In this document: one piece after another, positions 20,672 to 30,819 of the stretch
How positions within the stretch are numbered: position 1 is the first letter of the stretch
Layout: each line of letters starts with the position of its first letter
Source: Dicyema japonicum
Lineage: Eukaryota > Dicyemida > Rhombozoa > Dicyemidae
Length of the DNA stretch: 64,000 nt
Assembly: GCA_011109175.1 (NCBI GenBank)
Contig: RDEW01000001.1
Span: forward strand, 1,867,635-1,931,634
Direction: 5' to 3'
The notes under the pieces: model-generated
Databases searched by the model: none
What the model saw: only the letters and a program-made list of their open reading frames with translations
What the model was told of the DNA's origin: nothing
Position numbers and translations under genes: made by a program

Positions 20672-22907
20672 TTTTACCTCTCCAGACAAAGCCATTGCAC
20701 ACTTCAACTCAGCTATCCTTTCGGCGGATAGAAAGCACGTCCCTAAAGGATTCATCCATGATTACAACTATTTTTCAACAAAGAAATATTGGATCTCATC
20801 TGTGAGAGAAGACACCTAAAACGTTCCCGAACAACCAACCAGCAACTCCAAGATGAAATTTCTTCCCTAAACAAGAAGATAACCCACCTCATTACGGAGC
20901 TCAAAAAGGAGAAGTGGTCCACTTTCGTCTCTCGATTGAATCCAAAATCAAAACCCCAAAGTTTCTGGAGATTTATCAGAGAAATACAATCAAATCAAAC
21001 CGAATCGAGCACAACCCATGGAGGTAGACTTGGAAAGGACAACCAAACGAAAGATTTCCACTGCCAGGCAAATGACTTGATGACTCACTATTGCAAAATG
21101 AGTCATATTCCCAATGAATAAAGAAAAATCGACCTCATATTACTAAACCCCCAAGGGTAACAAAGGCACGATTCGAAGTATCAATAAGTCATGTTCAAAA
21201 CCTCATTACAAACTCAAGAAACTCACCAGCCACGGGACCCGATCGGATCAGCATATTCCACCTAAAGCACCTCGGTCCAAACGGGCTCTTGGCACTTAAA
21301 GATATCTACGAATTCTCCATCAACAGGTGTTTCATCCCGATGTTATGGAAGAAGTCGAACATTATCCCAATACTCAAGAACAACAAAGCCTCCTCCTTGC
21401 CCTCTTCGTTCAGGCCAATTTCCTTAACATCTGTTGTCTCAAAAATCCTCGAAAGGATCATTCTTAACGAAATCACCCCCTACCTCGACCTCTCCGACTC
21501 ACAACATGGTTTCCGTCCTTTACACTCGACCACCACGCACTTACTGACACTAACCCAATACATCTCCAACGGTTTCAACAACTGCAAACCCCCGGAACGA
21601 ACTGTCTTGGCCTCTATTGACCTAACTAAAGCTTTCGACAGAATCTCCCGTGTGGTCCTCTGCAACAAGATCTATTCTTCAAATATTCCCTCTGTATGGA
21701 AGTCATGGCTCACAAATTTCCTCTCGGGAAGACTGGGTCATACGTGTCTATATTCAAATCTATCAAGATATCGACTCCTACCAAACGGTGTTCCCCAGGG
21801 ATCAGTCCTTTCACCCTCACTTTTCAACCTTTACGTCAAAGACATCCCAACAACCCAAAATACGTTACTATTGACATATGCCGATGATCTAGTAATCGCA
21901 TCCAGGAGTGGCGATGTTCGACTGGCCACCGAAAAAGTGCAGTACCACCTGAACTTGCTATCCGACTGGATGAACTTAAACTGGATGAGTGTTTCCACCT
22001 CGAAGTCATCAGCTACCCTGTTCACAACCGATCGAAGACAATTCAACCTAAACCCCACACTCTCGTTGGGAGACGAACCACTCCCCTTAAATAAATACCC
22101 GAAGATCCTTGGAGTTGTCTTCGATCCTTCACTCTGTTTCAACAGACAAGTGGAGGAAGTAATGACAAAAGCCAAGCGGAAACTTAACATATTACGGGCA
22201 GTAGCTGGCCACTCAAACGGTCAGCAAAAAGAAAACTTAACTCTTCTCTACAAACAGTTCATCAGGACTACACTCAACTACGCCTCACCAAGTTGGGCCC
22301 CCTCAATCTCCTGTCTTTCTCAAGAACTGCAGAAAGTGCAAAACTCGGCGCTGAGAATAATAACTGGCTGCTTAAAGTCAACCCCCACCGACCATTTACA
22401 TTGGGAGTCGAAAATCCTCCCGCTCTATGACCACCTGGAAATGCGTAATTTACAATTCCTACGGCAGTCGTTCGACCCGAATCACCCAGTTCACGCTCTG
22501 CTAAGTAACAATAACCGCAGATACATACGCAGGACCCTCTTTGACCTACAAAGAGCCTTGTCGAAGATCACCCCCCTCAAGAAGACTCAACTTGGACCCG
22601 CCGAATCCATGATTTCATCTCAACACGGGCCATTAGGACACTTCAATATAACAAAGTCTTGGAGCGCTTCCCCCTGATATCAGTCCAACGGAACAATCGC
22701 TCCCGAGGAAGATCAGAATCGGACTGGCTCGCCTACGATGTGGACACCACCCTTTTCTGGCTGGCAGAGTAGTTCGGGACCTTTTTCCCTGCCCTTGACC
22801 ACCGGATGCAAAAGTCGAGGATCTCTGGGAGCGGCCTGTCCGGACTGCACGCTCTCTGATGGTCGCCGGCTTCCCACTTGCTGGCGAAGCCGGGGTTAAT
22901 AATTTAA
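20672..22907 (+). mobile_element. Family A LINE, best-preserved copy, 5'-truncated
   Basis: It starts within the linker (KAIAHFNSAILSADRKHVPK), which is followed by a coiled linker (20789-21121) and the RT. The 3' untranslated end closes with GCCGGGGTTAATAATTTAA. The element sits between 13-bp copies of TTTTAACTTTTAA (20659-20671 and 22908-22920). The endonuclease is lost by 5' truncation. Frame changes are limited to about 20770, 21125 and 22605. It is the youngest-looking family A copy here. It lies just after a family B terminus. Confidence 0.85.
21289..22677 (+). CDS. reverse transcriptase domain of family A LINE (long open frame)
   Basis: A 462-codon open frame holding the whole RT core. 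Finger block SFRPISLTSVVSKILERII (about residue 45), palm A IDLTKAFDRISRVVL (about 110), GVPQGSVLSPSLFNLY (about 165) and YADDLVIASR (about 197, the two catalytic Asp). Then thumb KYPKILGVVFDPSLCF (about 265) and LHWESKILPLYDHLEMRN (about 375). This enzyme copies LINE RNA at the target site. The frame remains open upstream to about 21130, so the listed ATG is internal; the natural protein would start in the missing endonuclease. A frame change near 22605 shifts the last 50 codons (a readable continuation ends near 22770). Not active on its own. Confidence 0.85.
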   Translation: MALKDIYEFSINRCFIPMLWKKSNIIPILKNNKASSLPSSFRPISLTSVVSKILERIILNEITPYLDLSDSQHGFRPLHSTTTHLLTLTQYISNGFNNCKPPERTVLASIDLTKAFDRISRVVLCNKIYSSNIPSVWKSWLTNFLSGRLGHTCLYSNLSRYRLLPNGVPQGSVLSPSLFNLYVKDIPTTQNTLLLTYADDLVIASRSGDVRLATEKVQYHLNLLSDWMNLNWMSVSTSKSSATLFTTDRRQFNLNPTLSLGDEPLPLNKYPKILGVVFDPSLCFNRQVEEVMTKAKRKLNILRAVAGHSNGQQKENLTLLYKQFIRTTLNYASPSWAPSISCLSQELQKVQNSALRIITGCLKSTPTDHLHWESKILPLYDHLEMRNLQFLRQSFDPNHPVHALLSNNNRRYIRRTLFDLQRALSKITPLKKTQLGPAESMISSQHGPLGHFNITKSWSASP

Positions 22908-22919
22908 TTTTAACTTTTA

Positions 22920-23148
22920 AGTCCTTTCATGTTGTGTTCTAACTTCCGCTGGATTATGTACCAATTTCTGGCTTCTTTTCCGCATGGTTGCTCGAATTTT
23001 TCTTCAGACTTTGGTTCATTCCACAATAATTATCGCATAAACTTGGTCAGCAATTTGTTTCATTTCCGCAGTATTTACCGACACTGTAACTGATTTATCG
23101 TTGCCGGAGCCACCCTTTAGATAGAACAGGCCACCGAAAATAATGAAA
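22920..23148 (-). other. possible small host exon on minus strand
   Basis: The minus strand at about 23145-22975 reads FIIFGGLFYLKGGSGNDK and VSVNTAEMKQIADQVYAIII. Removing a 23-nt GT...AG segment (GTGGAATGAACCAAAGTCTG AAG) extends it to a stop. Composition looks coding, but the upstream exon is not found and I recognise no family. Confidence 0.25.
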
Positions 23149-23149
23149 T

Positions 23150-23300
23150 TGGCCCTGAAAATTCAGGCAGCCATCCTGTACGTTCACGCGCGGGCACGTA
23201 GGAAGAACACCGGACAAAGATGAGGTCTCTGTTAGAATGCATCGGGATTACGTGATAATTAGTTTGGTTTTACCGTGGTCTTGGGTTAAATAAAAAAAGA
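23150..23300 (+). repeat. LINE 3' end (family A module)
   Basis: GGGATTACGTGATAATTAGT then CCGTGGTCTTGGGTTAAATA, as at 7170-7222. Confidence 0.55.
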
Positions 23301-23309
23301 AAAGAAAGA

Positions 23310-23490
23310 TTATTCAAGAAATTCGTGCAATTAACCCCGACTGGGAGGAAAAATTATTCGTTTTTGAAGACAATGGCAACGCACATTGCCTAATAAATCA
23401 TTCTTCAGAATATGATTCTTTAGTGAATCAAGAAAAATCAAATTTGCCGCGTTCAGCAAAAAGACTGTTAACATAAAATATCCTGGCCAA
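23310..23490 (+). pseudogene. possible BED zinc-finger remnant of a hAT element
   Basis: The plus frame reads INPDWEEKLFVFEDNGNAHC then QEKSNLPRSAKRLLT. Spacing resembles a BED finger (C..C...SNLRRHxxxxH) with the second Cys and His residues lost. Weak; no other hAT part adjoins it. Confidence 0.3.
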
Positions 23491-23960
23491 TTTTCTTTCA
23501 ATTCAGGGGGGTATAACTTATTGTTGTACACGCAATGACAGTTTTTATTGAATCATTTATCATGGAAAAATCAAACTAAGAGGTGTTCACTAAAGCTTCC
23601 CGTTCCTATTTTCCCATCCGCACTTAACAAAGACCCAACTATGTCACATTCGAAACAACAAGCTATCAGTTTTGATAGAATGGTGGACGAGGCTTTTGAT
23701 TTTAATGAGGTTTAGTCTAATGATAAAAGTTATTCTTATAAGTGGACTCGGATTAGATGGATATTTTGTTTACTGTTGAATTTTATGTGAAATAATAGAT
23801 AAAATTTCCATAAAGTCAAAAATTCTCTTTAATGAACACTTCAATCATATTTTAATAAAATAAAATAAATTATTATTTGATTAAAAATTAGAATAATTTA
23901 AATTCATGACAAAGTTGTTACATATGTTGCTCATAATAGTGTCCGAGATGAGTTAAAGTG
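23491..23960. other. spacer, nothing recognised
   Basis: AT-rich. It could hold the missing first exon of the SAYSD1-like gene, but I could not identify one. Confidence 0.35.
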
Positions 23961-23974
23961 GTGTCGGTACAAGA

Positions 23975-24306
23975 TCCTAATTGGGAAGATAATCAAGAAA
24001 TTAGCTTCACTAAGAAAGTAAATTTTAAATTAAATTAGTTTTTACAAAATATTTCCCAAAAAATTAGTTAAACAAACATCAATAGTTTTGTGGATATTTG
24101 GATTTTACTATTCATATTATTACGAATTTCTCAGTGTTTTTGTTATCATGACATTAATTGCCCTGTGCTTTATAACCACGTGGGATCACCGTAGGACTGA
24201 CGGACTGAGTGCTTATTCCATCTTTAATCCAAACTGTGAGGCAATTCTCGGTTCGATGACGAGGGAAAGTATTGAAAGATCTACAGGTCAACGACCACTT
24301 TATTGA
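23975..24306 (+). CDS. SAYSD1: SAYSvFN-domain protein (SAYSD1-like), last two exons
   Basis: SAYSD1 is a small ER membrane protein that binds UFMylated ribosomes at the translocon and helps clear stalled nascent chains. The last exon (24039-24306) encodes a two-part hydrophobic segment (VLWIFGFYYSYYYEF, FVIMTLIALCFITTW). The signature SAYSIFNPNCEAI then GSMTRESIERSTGQRPLY to the stop matches the family C-terminus (SAYSVFNPGCEAIQG...). A 21-nt intron GTAAATTTTAAATTAAATTA G (24018-24038) joins it to an upstream exon ending KIIKKLASLRN. I could not fix the start codon; the N-terminal exon upstream of about 23975 is unresolved. The domain is intact and uncrowded by transposons, so the gene is probably functional. 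Confidence 0.75.
24018..24038 (+). other. 21-nt spliceosomal micro-intron in the SAYSD1-like gene
   Basis: GT...AG; removal keeps the downstream SAYSvFN frame open and removes an in-frame TAA at 24031. Confidence 0.65.
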
Positions 24307-24404
24307 TTATTATTAACCCAAAAACCTTTGATGAAAAAGTTTTAAATTTTAATTATATTTAATAAAAATTATTATTTAATTTCATTTGAAAAATAGAATT
24401 TGGG

Positions 24405-24600
24405 TCGATTCCCCCAACTGGCTACTTGATTGAAGGATCCTCGTTCTTAGCTCTGTTTCTTATCTTCAATGAGACTCCCAGTTCCTGGTCGTCATACAAT
24501 AAGGATTTTTCTTTACTCCATTAGGAGGTTTTCAGGATGGCCGATATGAATGGACATGAGATACTCACTCTGATCGTGATCTGAGATCTCTTAGTTGAGG
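24405..24600 (+). repeat. SINE body, truncated copy
   Basis: Begins at the B-box-like GGGTCGATTCCCCCAACTGG and continues ACTTGATTGAAGGATCC, matching the 12290-12470 SINE after its B-box. Near 24580 it has GAGATCTCTTAGTTGAGGAC, the LINE/SINE 3' module. Confidence 0.5.
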
Positions 24601-25265
24601 ACTAGGCTGAACGCAACTTTGATATCTGTCGTGGGTACAAATCCAAAAAATCGACTTTTTCAACGAAGGTCAATTCTCGTCCTAGTGTCACGACATATTT
24701 GTTGAAAGGGATCTTTCTACCTTCTCCCTGACTAAATCCACCGTTAAGATTACTATTTAACTAGGTTTACTGGGTCAGTTGTTTATGAATTTTCGTCGCC
24801 GGGGCAGAGTAGGTTCAGAAAGGGACGCTCGACCTTAGATGCTGTTTAGTTCCACAAATGGATATGTGCCGTGCATACAGGAGTGATTTTAAGATTTTGG
24901 GAGTGGACATGTCCAGTGTTTTTGACACTGTCAACAGAAAAACATTGTTGGACGTTGCTGGAAGTTTTCTTGACGAGGATAACACAAGACTTGTCCGTTT
25001 CCTATTATCACTGAATTAACTGTACGAGTTGGTAACACAACATAGAAGCCTTTCGGGACAACAGTCGGAATACCTCAGGGAGACTCTCTATCTCCGGGAT
25101 CTCCACTTTCACCAGTTCTATTCAACCTATTCTTACATGACCTACCTAATTATGGAGACAAAGATTCCCTGCTATTATCCTACGCAGACGATGTAGTCAT
25201 TGCAATACGGAACCGTTCGACGCAATCTAAGAATCAGGCAAAATTGAACATTCTCCACGATTGGA

Positions 25266-25283
25266 TTGTTGGCAATCGACTTA
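25266..25283. repeat. left target-site duplication of the family C insertion
   Basis: TTGTTGGCAATCGACTTA, identical to 25947-25964. Confidence 0.9.
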
Positions 25284-25946
25284 TTATATTATTTATTATT
25301 TAAAGCACTCCCGAGAAGTCATAAAATTAATCAAGCCTCCCTTGTGCCGTATTTCTAGCCATCCTCTCTATCAGCCTTTTCCAGGACCCTCTACTTCGTG
25401 CCAGTTCCCTTAAGGTATCTAGGTCGTCTGCGGAAGTGAGCTTCAGTCCCACAGCCGACAGGCCTCCATTCAAAATAGTTGGGAGTGTGACTCTTGGTCT
25501 TCCACGGAAACCGGCTCCCGTATGCATTAGGTAGTTTTCCATGGCGATATTCGCGGGTACTTGAGCATTTAGTCGTAAGATATGTCCAAAGAGACTCCAT
25601 CTTGATCTGAAGATCTCCTCGGATAGTATACCAGATTTGCACTTCGAGTAGAGGTCATTGTTTGAGATCTTCTTAAACCACTTGATCTTGATTACTGATT
25701 TCAATTGTGTCCTGTGGAAAGCGTCAAGACGGTCCATCTCTTGTTTAGAGATTCCCCAAGTGCCTGAATTGTAGGTCAGGACGGGGATGACAAAAGCCTT
25801 ATATATTCTGAGTTTGGTGTTTAATCCCATCCTCTTCTTATGACCCCACATATTCGATACTTTCTTTAGTGCACACATTGCGAGGATTTTCCTCCGAGAA
25901 ACATCTTCTGAGTCCCCGAGAAGCGAACCCACCTTCTTTGAACCAT
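25284..25946 (-). mobile_element. Family C (RTE-like) LINE, 5'-truncated, inserted in the chimeric LINE
   Basis: Minus strand encodes KVSNMWGHKKRMGLNTKL, IYKAFVIPVLTYNSGTWGIS (thumb), SRWSLFGHILRLNAQVPANI, GFRGRPRVTLPTIL and SWKRLIERMARNTAQGR ending at 25327. The 3' tail is AT-rich with TAA/TAAT units. Exact 18-bp duplications at 25266-25283 and 25947-25964 frame it. Removing insert plus one duplication leaves the host RT frame open, which proves the insertion. Together with the 26655-29505 copy it defines the 3' half of family C. Confidence 0.9.
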
Positions 25947-25964
25947 TTGTTGGCAATCGACTTA
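25947..25964. repeat. right target-site duplication of the family C insertion
   Basis: TTGTTGGCAATCGACTTA, identical to 25266-25283. Confidence 0.9.
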
Positions 25965-26654
25965 CGAAGTCTATTTGTACCATTTTCACTTCGGATCGTC
26001 GTTCTAAGGATGAACCAAGTATCTTTATTGGTCCTACTCGGATTCTAGTGACAAGGTCCCCCACTGTCCTTGGAATCAAGTACGACAGTCTACTCAATTT
26101 TAACTCTCACGCAAAAGACATGATTACCAGGGGCCTCCAAAAAATTAACGTTTTACGCGCCCTTGTCCAGAGGACCCCGAGGAATATGGACTTTTCTGTT
26201 TCTACCCTCTAACAACAAACAATCGCGCCCTCCGTTGCATGGAGATTCGCGCTATCGGAGACTATGGTCCACAGAGTCAAACTCAATACACCAGAAAACC
26301 ATCAGTATGCTTTGTTCACGTAATGGATCAACAGTCAACCCACTACTCATGGAAACTAAGACCCGTAGTCGTGGTTCCGGATTTCTTCGCGTCTGTGAGG
26401 GAGATGGAAACACCCTTCGTCTGATCATTTCCATGGCAAGAGAAAACCGATTGGATAGGAAATTCCCCTCCCCGATCGGATTCTTCTACAAGACCGAGAG
26501 AATTCTTCCGGAAAGTAGTGAGGACAATGGAAGATCACAGACGTCGAATGGCACAATTGATCGCGGGGACTGGGATCACCTAACTGTTTGACTCTTTTGT
26601 CTTTCTTTCTCGGTGTTCCCGGGGTTATTATTGTTATTATTATAAGCAACATGC

Positions 26655-29505
26655 GTAGAATCATAATAGTTATAATTTAACTCGTGCAGCATTCAAAACA
26701 ATCCTCCGAACCAACCTCTTCCAACCTCCTCGATCGTAGGAGAGTTTCCTTAGCTCTTCCAGGTCGTCACCACTTCTTAGACTTTTGTTCACGAGCTTTA
26801 GATCTCCGTCAAGTGTTTCAGGAAGTGTAATACGCCGGCGTCTATGAAAGCACGGTCCCTGTCTTATGAAGTAATCCTCTATTGCTATGTTGGCTGGAGC
26901 ACCCAAGTCCATTCGTAAAATATGTCCAAATAGCCTCCAACGCATATCAACAATTTCAAGACTCAGTGGACCTGTACAACATTTCTTATATAGTGAGTGA
27001 TTCCTTGTCTATTCTTGATGGCCAGTTCAGTCCTAGCAGGGATCTAAGTTGTCTTTGATGGAAAGAGTCTAGTCCAAGTTGTTCGGTTTTGGACGTTCCC
27101 CAGGTTGATGAATTGTACACTAGGATCGACTTGACAAAGGCTTCATACAGTCTCAAACGAACTGATGTGTAGGATCGTCGTTTGCCAATCCACTCTTTCT
27201 TCAACTTGTTCATCGTTACCCAAGCGAGGGCCTTTCCTTCTGGCAATATCTTGACTATCTCCAAGTAAAGAGCCAAGTTTGTTTGTTTTCGCCATATTTC
27301 ACTTGATCTGCTTTCCATTCTCCTGATTTCCATAATGTTAGTTTTTGCGATGTTCATTCCAAGGAACCATCGGTTCAGCTCAGCAGGGCCAGCCTCGAGG
27401 AGTCGAAGTAGGCCGATTTGTCTTCTGACACAAAGTCGACGTCGTCCGCATAGGCATTTTCGACGATGTTGCCATCAGAGAACTTCCGAGATCTCGTAAT
27501 GCCGCCTCCAGATATATGACAATTAGCAAGGGGAGAGGGAATCTCCCTGTGGAGTACCAACATTGCACGTAAATTCACGGGACAACGTCTTACCGACTTG
27601 CACTCTGAGATTCGTGTTAGATAGCAACACTCTGATCATACTGACAGAATCAGGGTCCAAGTAGACCACGACGGACCGTGTCAAAGGCCCTAGAGAGGTC
27701 TATTCCCAGGACTGTTGTTGCACTTTCAAATCTCTGGTTGATAGCGCAGCGCCACTTGTGGCTCTATACTACATCTGCAGTGGATCTTCTGTCCTGAATC
27801 CACTGTGACTAGGGGATAGATAGTTGTCCACTTGTTCTCTGATTCGGTTCAGAGTAACTAATGCCAGAAGTTTCCGTAAGGTGTTTAGCAGGATTATTGG
27901 ACGTAGGTTTTCAACAGGCCCTGCGTGCTTGTTAGGTTTTTGTATTGGGTATTCTTTTTTATAAACATAAGTTGAGTAGTTTTGCCAACTGTCTGTTAGT
28001 GCAGATGGCCCATATTTGACAAGTTCTGAATTGATTCCATCCGGTCCAGGGAGCGACCATTCTTAAGTTTGACCATTGCATTTGAGATTTCGCCAGGTGT
28101 GATAGCTTTATCAAGTTGGGTGGCGTATCCAGAACTATGATCAGATATTTCTCCGCGGACAGTTAATATATCCTCGAAATAGGACGCAATATATTCAGCC
28201 TGATCTTTGGGATTTGTTAAGAATTTTCCATTTCCGTCATGGAGTTTGAGTTTGTTCGTTTGTTTTTTCTGTTGAGCAGACGGATTGCAGTGAACATTTT
28301 TGATGAGTCTTTTAACTGTTTAACTTCTGCAGCTCTTAGATCAAGTAGGTTAGTGGCGTGCTTCCTATTCAAAACCTTAATAAGTTTTTGGGTGGATCTT
28401 CTTCTAACTTCAAGATTTGTTTCCTGTCTGGATCAGACGAATTTTCTAGTTGTAATCTTAGTTCTCTTTGTTCTTTAATGCGGGCGGGGACATCTGGATG
28501 TATACATTTTTTAAACACTGCTGGGGACCAGGTTCCGATACTCCCATTTGCTGCCGAAAGGATCTTTCATTGTCTCCGCCCAGGTGCCTCCTGGAGGAAA
28601 TCCGGGATCTAGGTTTCGGAGAAATTTCGTAATTGATATTTGGTAGTTGTCTCTGATCGATGTAGAGTAACACAGTTGTTCCATTTTATAGCTTCTTCTT
28701 ACATCTACGTTTGGCTCTCTTCTTATAAGGTCAGTCAAAGTCCTCATTGTGAACTTGGCAGAGACTATCTTGTGATCACTGTCGATAGCTGCACCTCCGT
28801 AAGACCTCGAGTCACGTAGGAGTTATTTTTCTTTAACTCGACAGATGACGTAGTCAATTTGGTTGAAAATGTTAATAGAGCCCTCGGTATGCCCAGTCCA
28901 TGTCGTTTTATGACGTGCGGGATGTTACATAGGAACAGATCAAATGCCTGGCAAAACTCTGCCAAGATGGTTCCGGGGAAGTTTCTGATTCCTCTTCCGT
29001 GCTGGCCAATGAAGCTTTCATTTCCTCTACGGGTTCCCACTTTCGCATTCAAGTCCCCGGCAATAAACAATAAGTATGATGAACAGAGGTCTGTTAATGT
29101 CCTTCCCAATTCCTTGTAGAACAGGTCAAGTTCTTTCGGATTTTTTAGGATACGTCCACTGTGTGGTACGTTGATAATTGAGATTAGTCTCCTCGAATTT
29201 CTGCATGATCTTGTACGTAGTTGTACGACACTGATTCTGTCATTGACTTTCCAGTAACGATATACTCTGGGAATATAGTCCTTGTGTATGGCAAAGCCTT
29301 GTCCATAATGCCTCGATTCCGAGGGAAGCAATAGTAACCTGTAATTTGCATTTTTTATTTTAGTCTCCTGCAGGCAGTATACAGAACCCCGGTATTTCTC
29401 AACATCCGAACAAAGAAGCTGCCTCTTAGCCACGTTATCCAGGCCTCTGACATTGAAGGTTAGGATAGTCAGGTCATTAAATTGTTCTGAATCCTTTGCA
29501 GACAT
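26655..29505 (-). mobile_element. Family C (RTE-like) LINE, near full length
   Basis: Minus strand, 5' to 3': APE endonuclease (29505-28765), linker with FLRNLDPGFPPGGTWAETMK (about 28620-28560), and YPIQKPNKHAGPVENLRPI near 27930. Next are SRAFDTV-like and GDSLSP-like blocks, ENAYADDVDFVS (about 27455-27420), thumb LYEAFVKSILVYNSSTWGTS (about 27150-27090), RWRLFGHILRMDLGAPANIA and GWKRLVRRIVLNAARVKL ending at 26670. Frame changes occur at several points. Its 3' end meets the 3' tail of the chimeric LINE tail to tail at about 26643-26655. Confidence 0.85.
28765..29505 (-). CDS. APE-type endonuclease domain of family C LINE (open frame)
   Basis: An open frame of 246 codons from an ATG. NVRGLDNVAKRQLL (residue 17, metal-binding Asn), CLQETKIKN (residue 45, catalytic Glu), HYGQGFAIHKDY, SIINVPHSGR and FIAGDLNAKVGTRRG (residue 150, catalytic Asp-Asn). 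This is the apurinic-endonuclease fold that nicks target DNA, and its wording is close to the RTE/'craniofacial development protein 2-like' group. The last third departs from the family (TKLTTSSVELKKNN), and the SDH histidine motif appears only in a shifted frame (DSDHKIV near 28770), so a frame change removes the terminal catalytic His. Probably inactive. Confidence 0.8.
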   Translation of the reverse strand: MSAKDSEQFNDLTILTFNVRGLDNVAKRQLLCSDVEKYRGSVYCLQETKIKNANYRLLLLPSESRHYGQGFAIHKDYIPRVYRYWKVNDRISVVQLRTRSCRNSRRLISIINVPHSGRILKNPKELDLFYKELGRTLTDLCSSYLLFIAGDLNAKVGTRRGNESFIGQHGRGIRNFPGTILAEFCQAFDLFLCNIPHVIKRHGLGIPRALLTFSTKLTTSSVELKKNNSYVTRGLTEVQLSTVITR

Positions 29506-29529
29506 AGGTGCAAGAGAAGCACGTCACCA

Positions 29530-29575
29530 CCTCAACCAAAAAGGGGTTAGTAAAATAAATAAAATAAAAATAAAT
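29530..29575 (+). repeat. GGGGTTAG(TAAAATAAA)n simple tail
   Basis: AAAAAGGGGTTAGTAAAATA followed by AAATA units looks like an isolated LINE/SINE 3' tail on the plus strand, next to the 5' end of the minus-strand family C copy. Confidence 0.4.
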
Positions 29576-29985
29576 GAAACACTTGTATGTCTTCTCGTAA
29601 GCATCGATGAAGTAATTGACTTACGTGACATTAGAAACTTGAAGTTCTAAAAAAGTGTCAATTATTTGGTTTCATGTTGGAAATGGTCAGCAATCCACGT
29701 TTATAATTGATGGAAGACTTTCTAGCGGCTCGACTTTAGTGTGGTCTTTTGATCTTCAGCAGTATCAGGTTAAGATCAGAAGGAAGGTCATAGGCAACCG
29801 ACCTACGTTTGGAGAGAAATATTTGAAGAGAAATATTTGGAGAGCAAAGGGAGATGTTGGATGATGAGTTTGATTCGTCAGACCGCAGAGCCGATCTGTG
29901 TGAAAGTCATTAAGACGATAAGGCTTTCGATCTGTGACGAGACGTGATTTCTTTTTGATCCTGTTTTTATCAACCTTTCATAAAG
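29576..29985. other. no recognised feature; short local duplication
   Basis: GAGAGAAATATTTG and AAGAGAAATATTTG lie in tandem near 29813-29842. Nothing else supported. Confidence 0.4.
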
Positions 29986-29989
29986 GACT

Positions 29990-30640
29990 CCTAGAAAAAA
30001 ATTATATTCTTCGAAAACGAGAGCCAGGAGAGGTCAGACTGGTATTTTTGGAGCAACTGGGCGGGAGTGAAGAATATATAGGTTGAAGATTGTCTCCACC
30101 ACATTGTCGATTGTTATCAGCAAATGGGCGTCAGAAGGTATAATTGAACGTGCTGTTTAGGTGGTGTCGGTAAATGGGATTCTGTCACGGATTAGTGTAA
30201 TAACCCACTTTCCCGTTCGTTCTATTTAGACTATTATGGCAATGGATGGGTATCCTTTGAATCGAGGAGTAAGTCTTGAAGAGGACAGTCATGTTTCTTG
30301 CATCAGAGCAATGTCCACATCGTAAGGGGATAAAACTCTATAGCTCGTCTCTTGTAAATGAGATCCCGTTAATATTAGTTGAGGAATTGATAAGTATTCC
30401 AATGAGTCGAGGTTAGGTTTGATATCTCCTGAAAGGGCAAAGTCTCGTGGAAGGGGCTGAACGCTTTTTTGAGGACAGCCAAAAGGATCCCACTGGAGGA
30501 CCGATTCTACGAAGAAAATTTTGGATCTTTTTATTGTTATATGGAACACAAAATCCGAATTTCGTCTCGAAGTAATGACCACGGTTAGATCCGATCTGTT
30601 CACTGCCAAGAAGGCCAGTGTGACCTTATGGTAAATCACC
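29990..30640 (-). pseudogene. LINE endonuclease fragment
   Basis: Minus strand: YDVDIALMQET near 30320-30290 is the catalytic Glu block of APE LINE nucleases (DIALLQET). LTPRFKGYPSIA, GVITLIRDRIPF-like WVITLIRDRIPFTDTT and IDNVVETIFNLYI follow in the same frame. Upstream frame (30642-30330) has no motif I can name. A family other than A or C. Confidence 0.55.
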
Positions 30641-30819
30641 AATTACATAATTAACCCAAAACCACAAATCACTAATTTTGTTGATAAATTTACACTGATT
30701 AATAATTATAATATTTATTTGGTTGGACTGAATCAACTCACAAAAATCTTGAAAAAGTAAGAGTTACCCCTCAATATCTAAAAGTCAATATTCTAAAGAC
30801 CTTTCATCTCATTCTCGGG

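Larger units (their letters stand above)
24790..26643 (+). mobile_element. chimeric LINE: family C RT half joined to family A RT half, carrying an insertion
   Basis: 24800-25105 is family C: RRGRSTLDA, ILGVDMSSVFDTVNRKTLLD, DEDNTRLVRFLLS, TVRVGNTT and VGIPQGDSLSP. From 25106 it is family A: GSPLSPVLFNLFLHDLP, LLSYADDVVIAIRN, and after the insertion the thumb VLGIKYDSLLNF. The junction falls inside the conserved PQG-LSP motif, so a family A GSPLSP directly follows a family C GDSLSP. The A-type 3' module GGGATCACCTAACTGTTTGA and tail CCCGGGGTTATTATTGTTAT end it at 26643. A 663-bp family C copy interrupts it at 25284-25946. Dead because of the insertion and stops. Confidence 0.75.
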
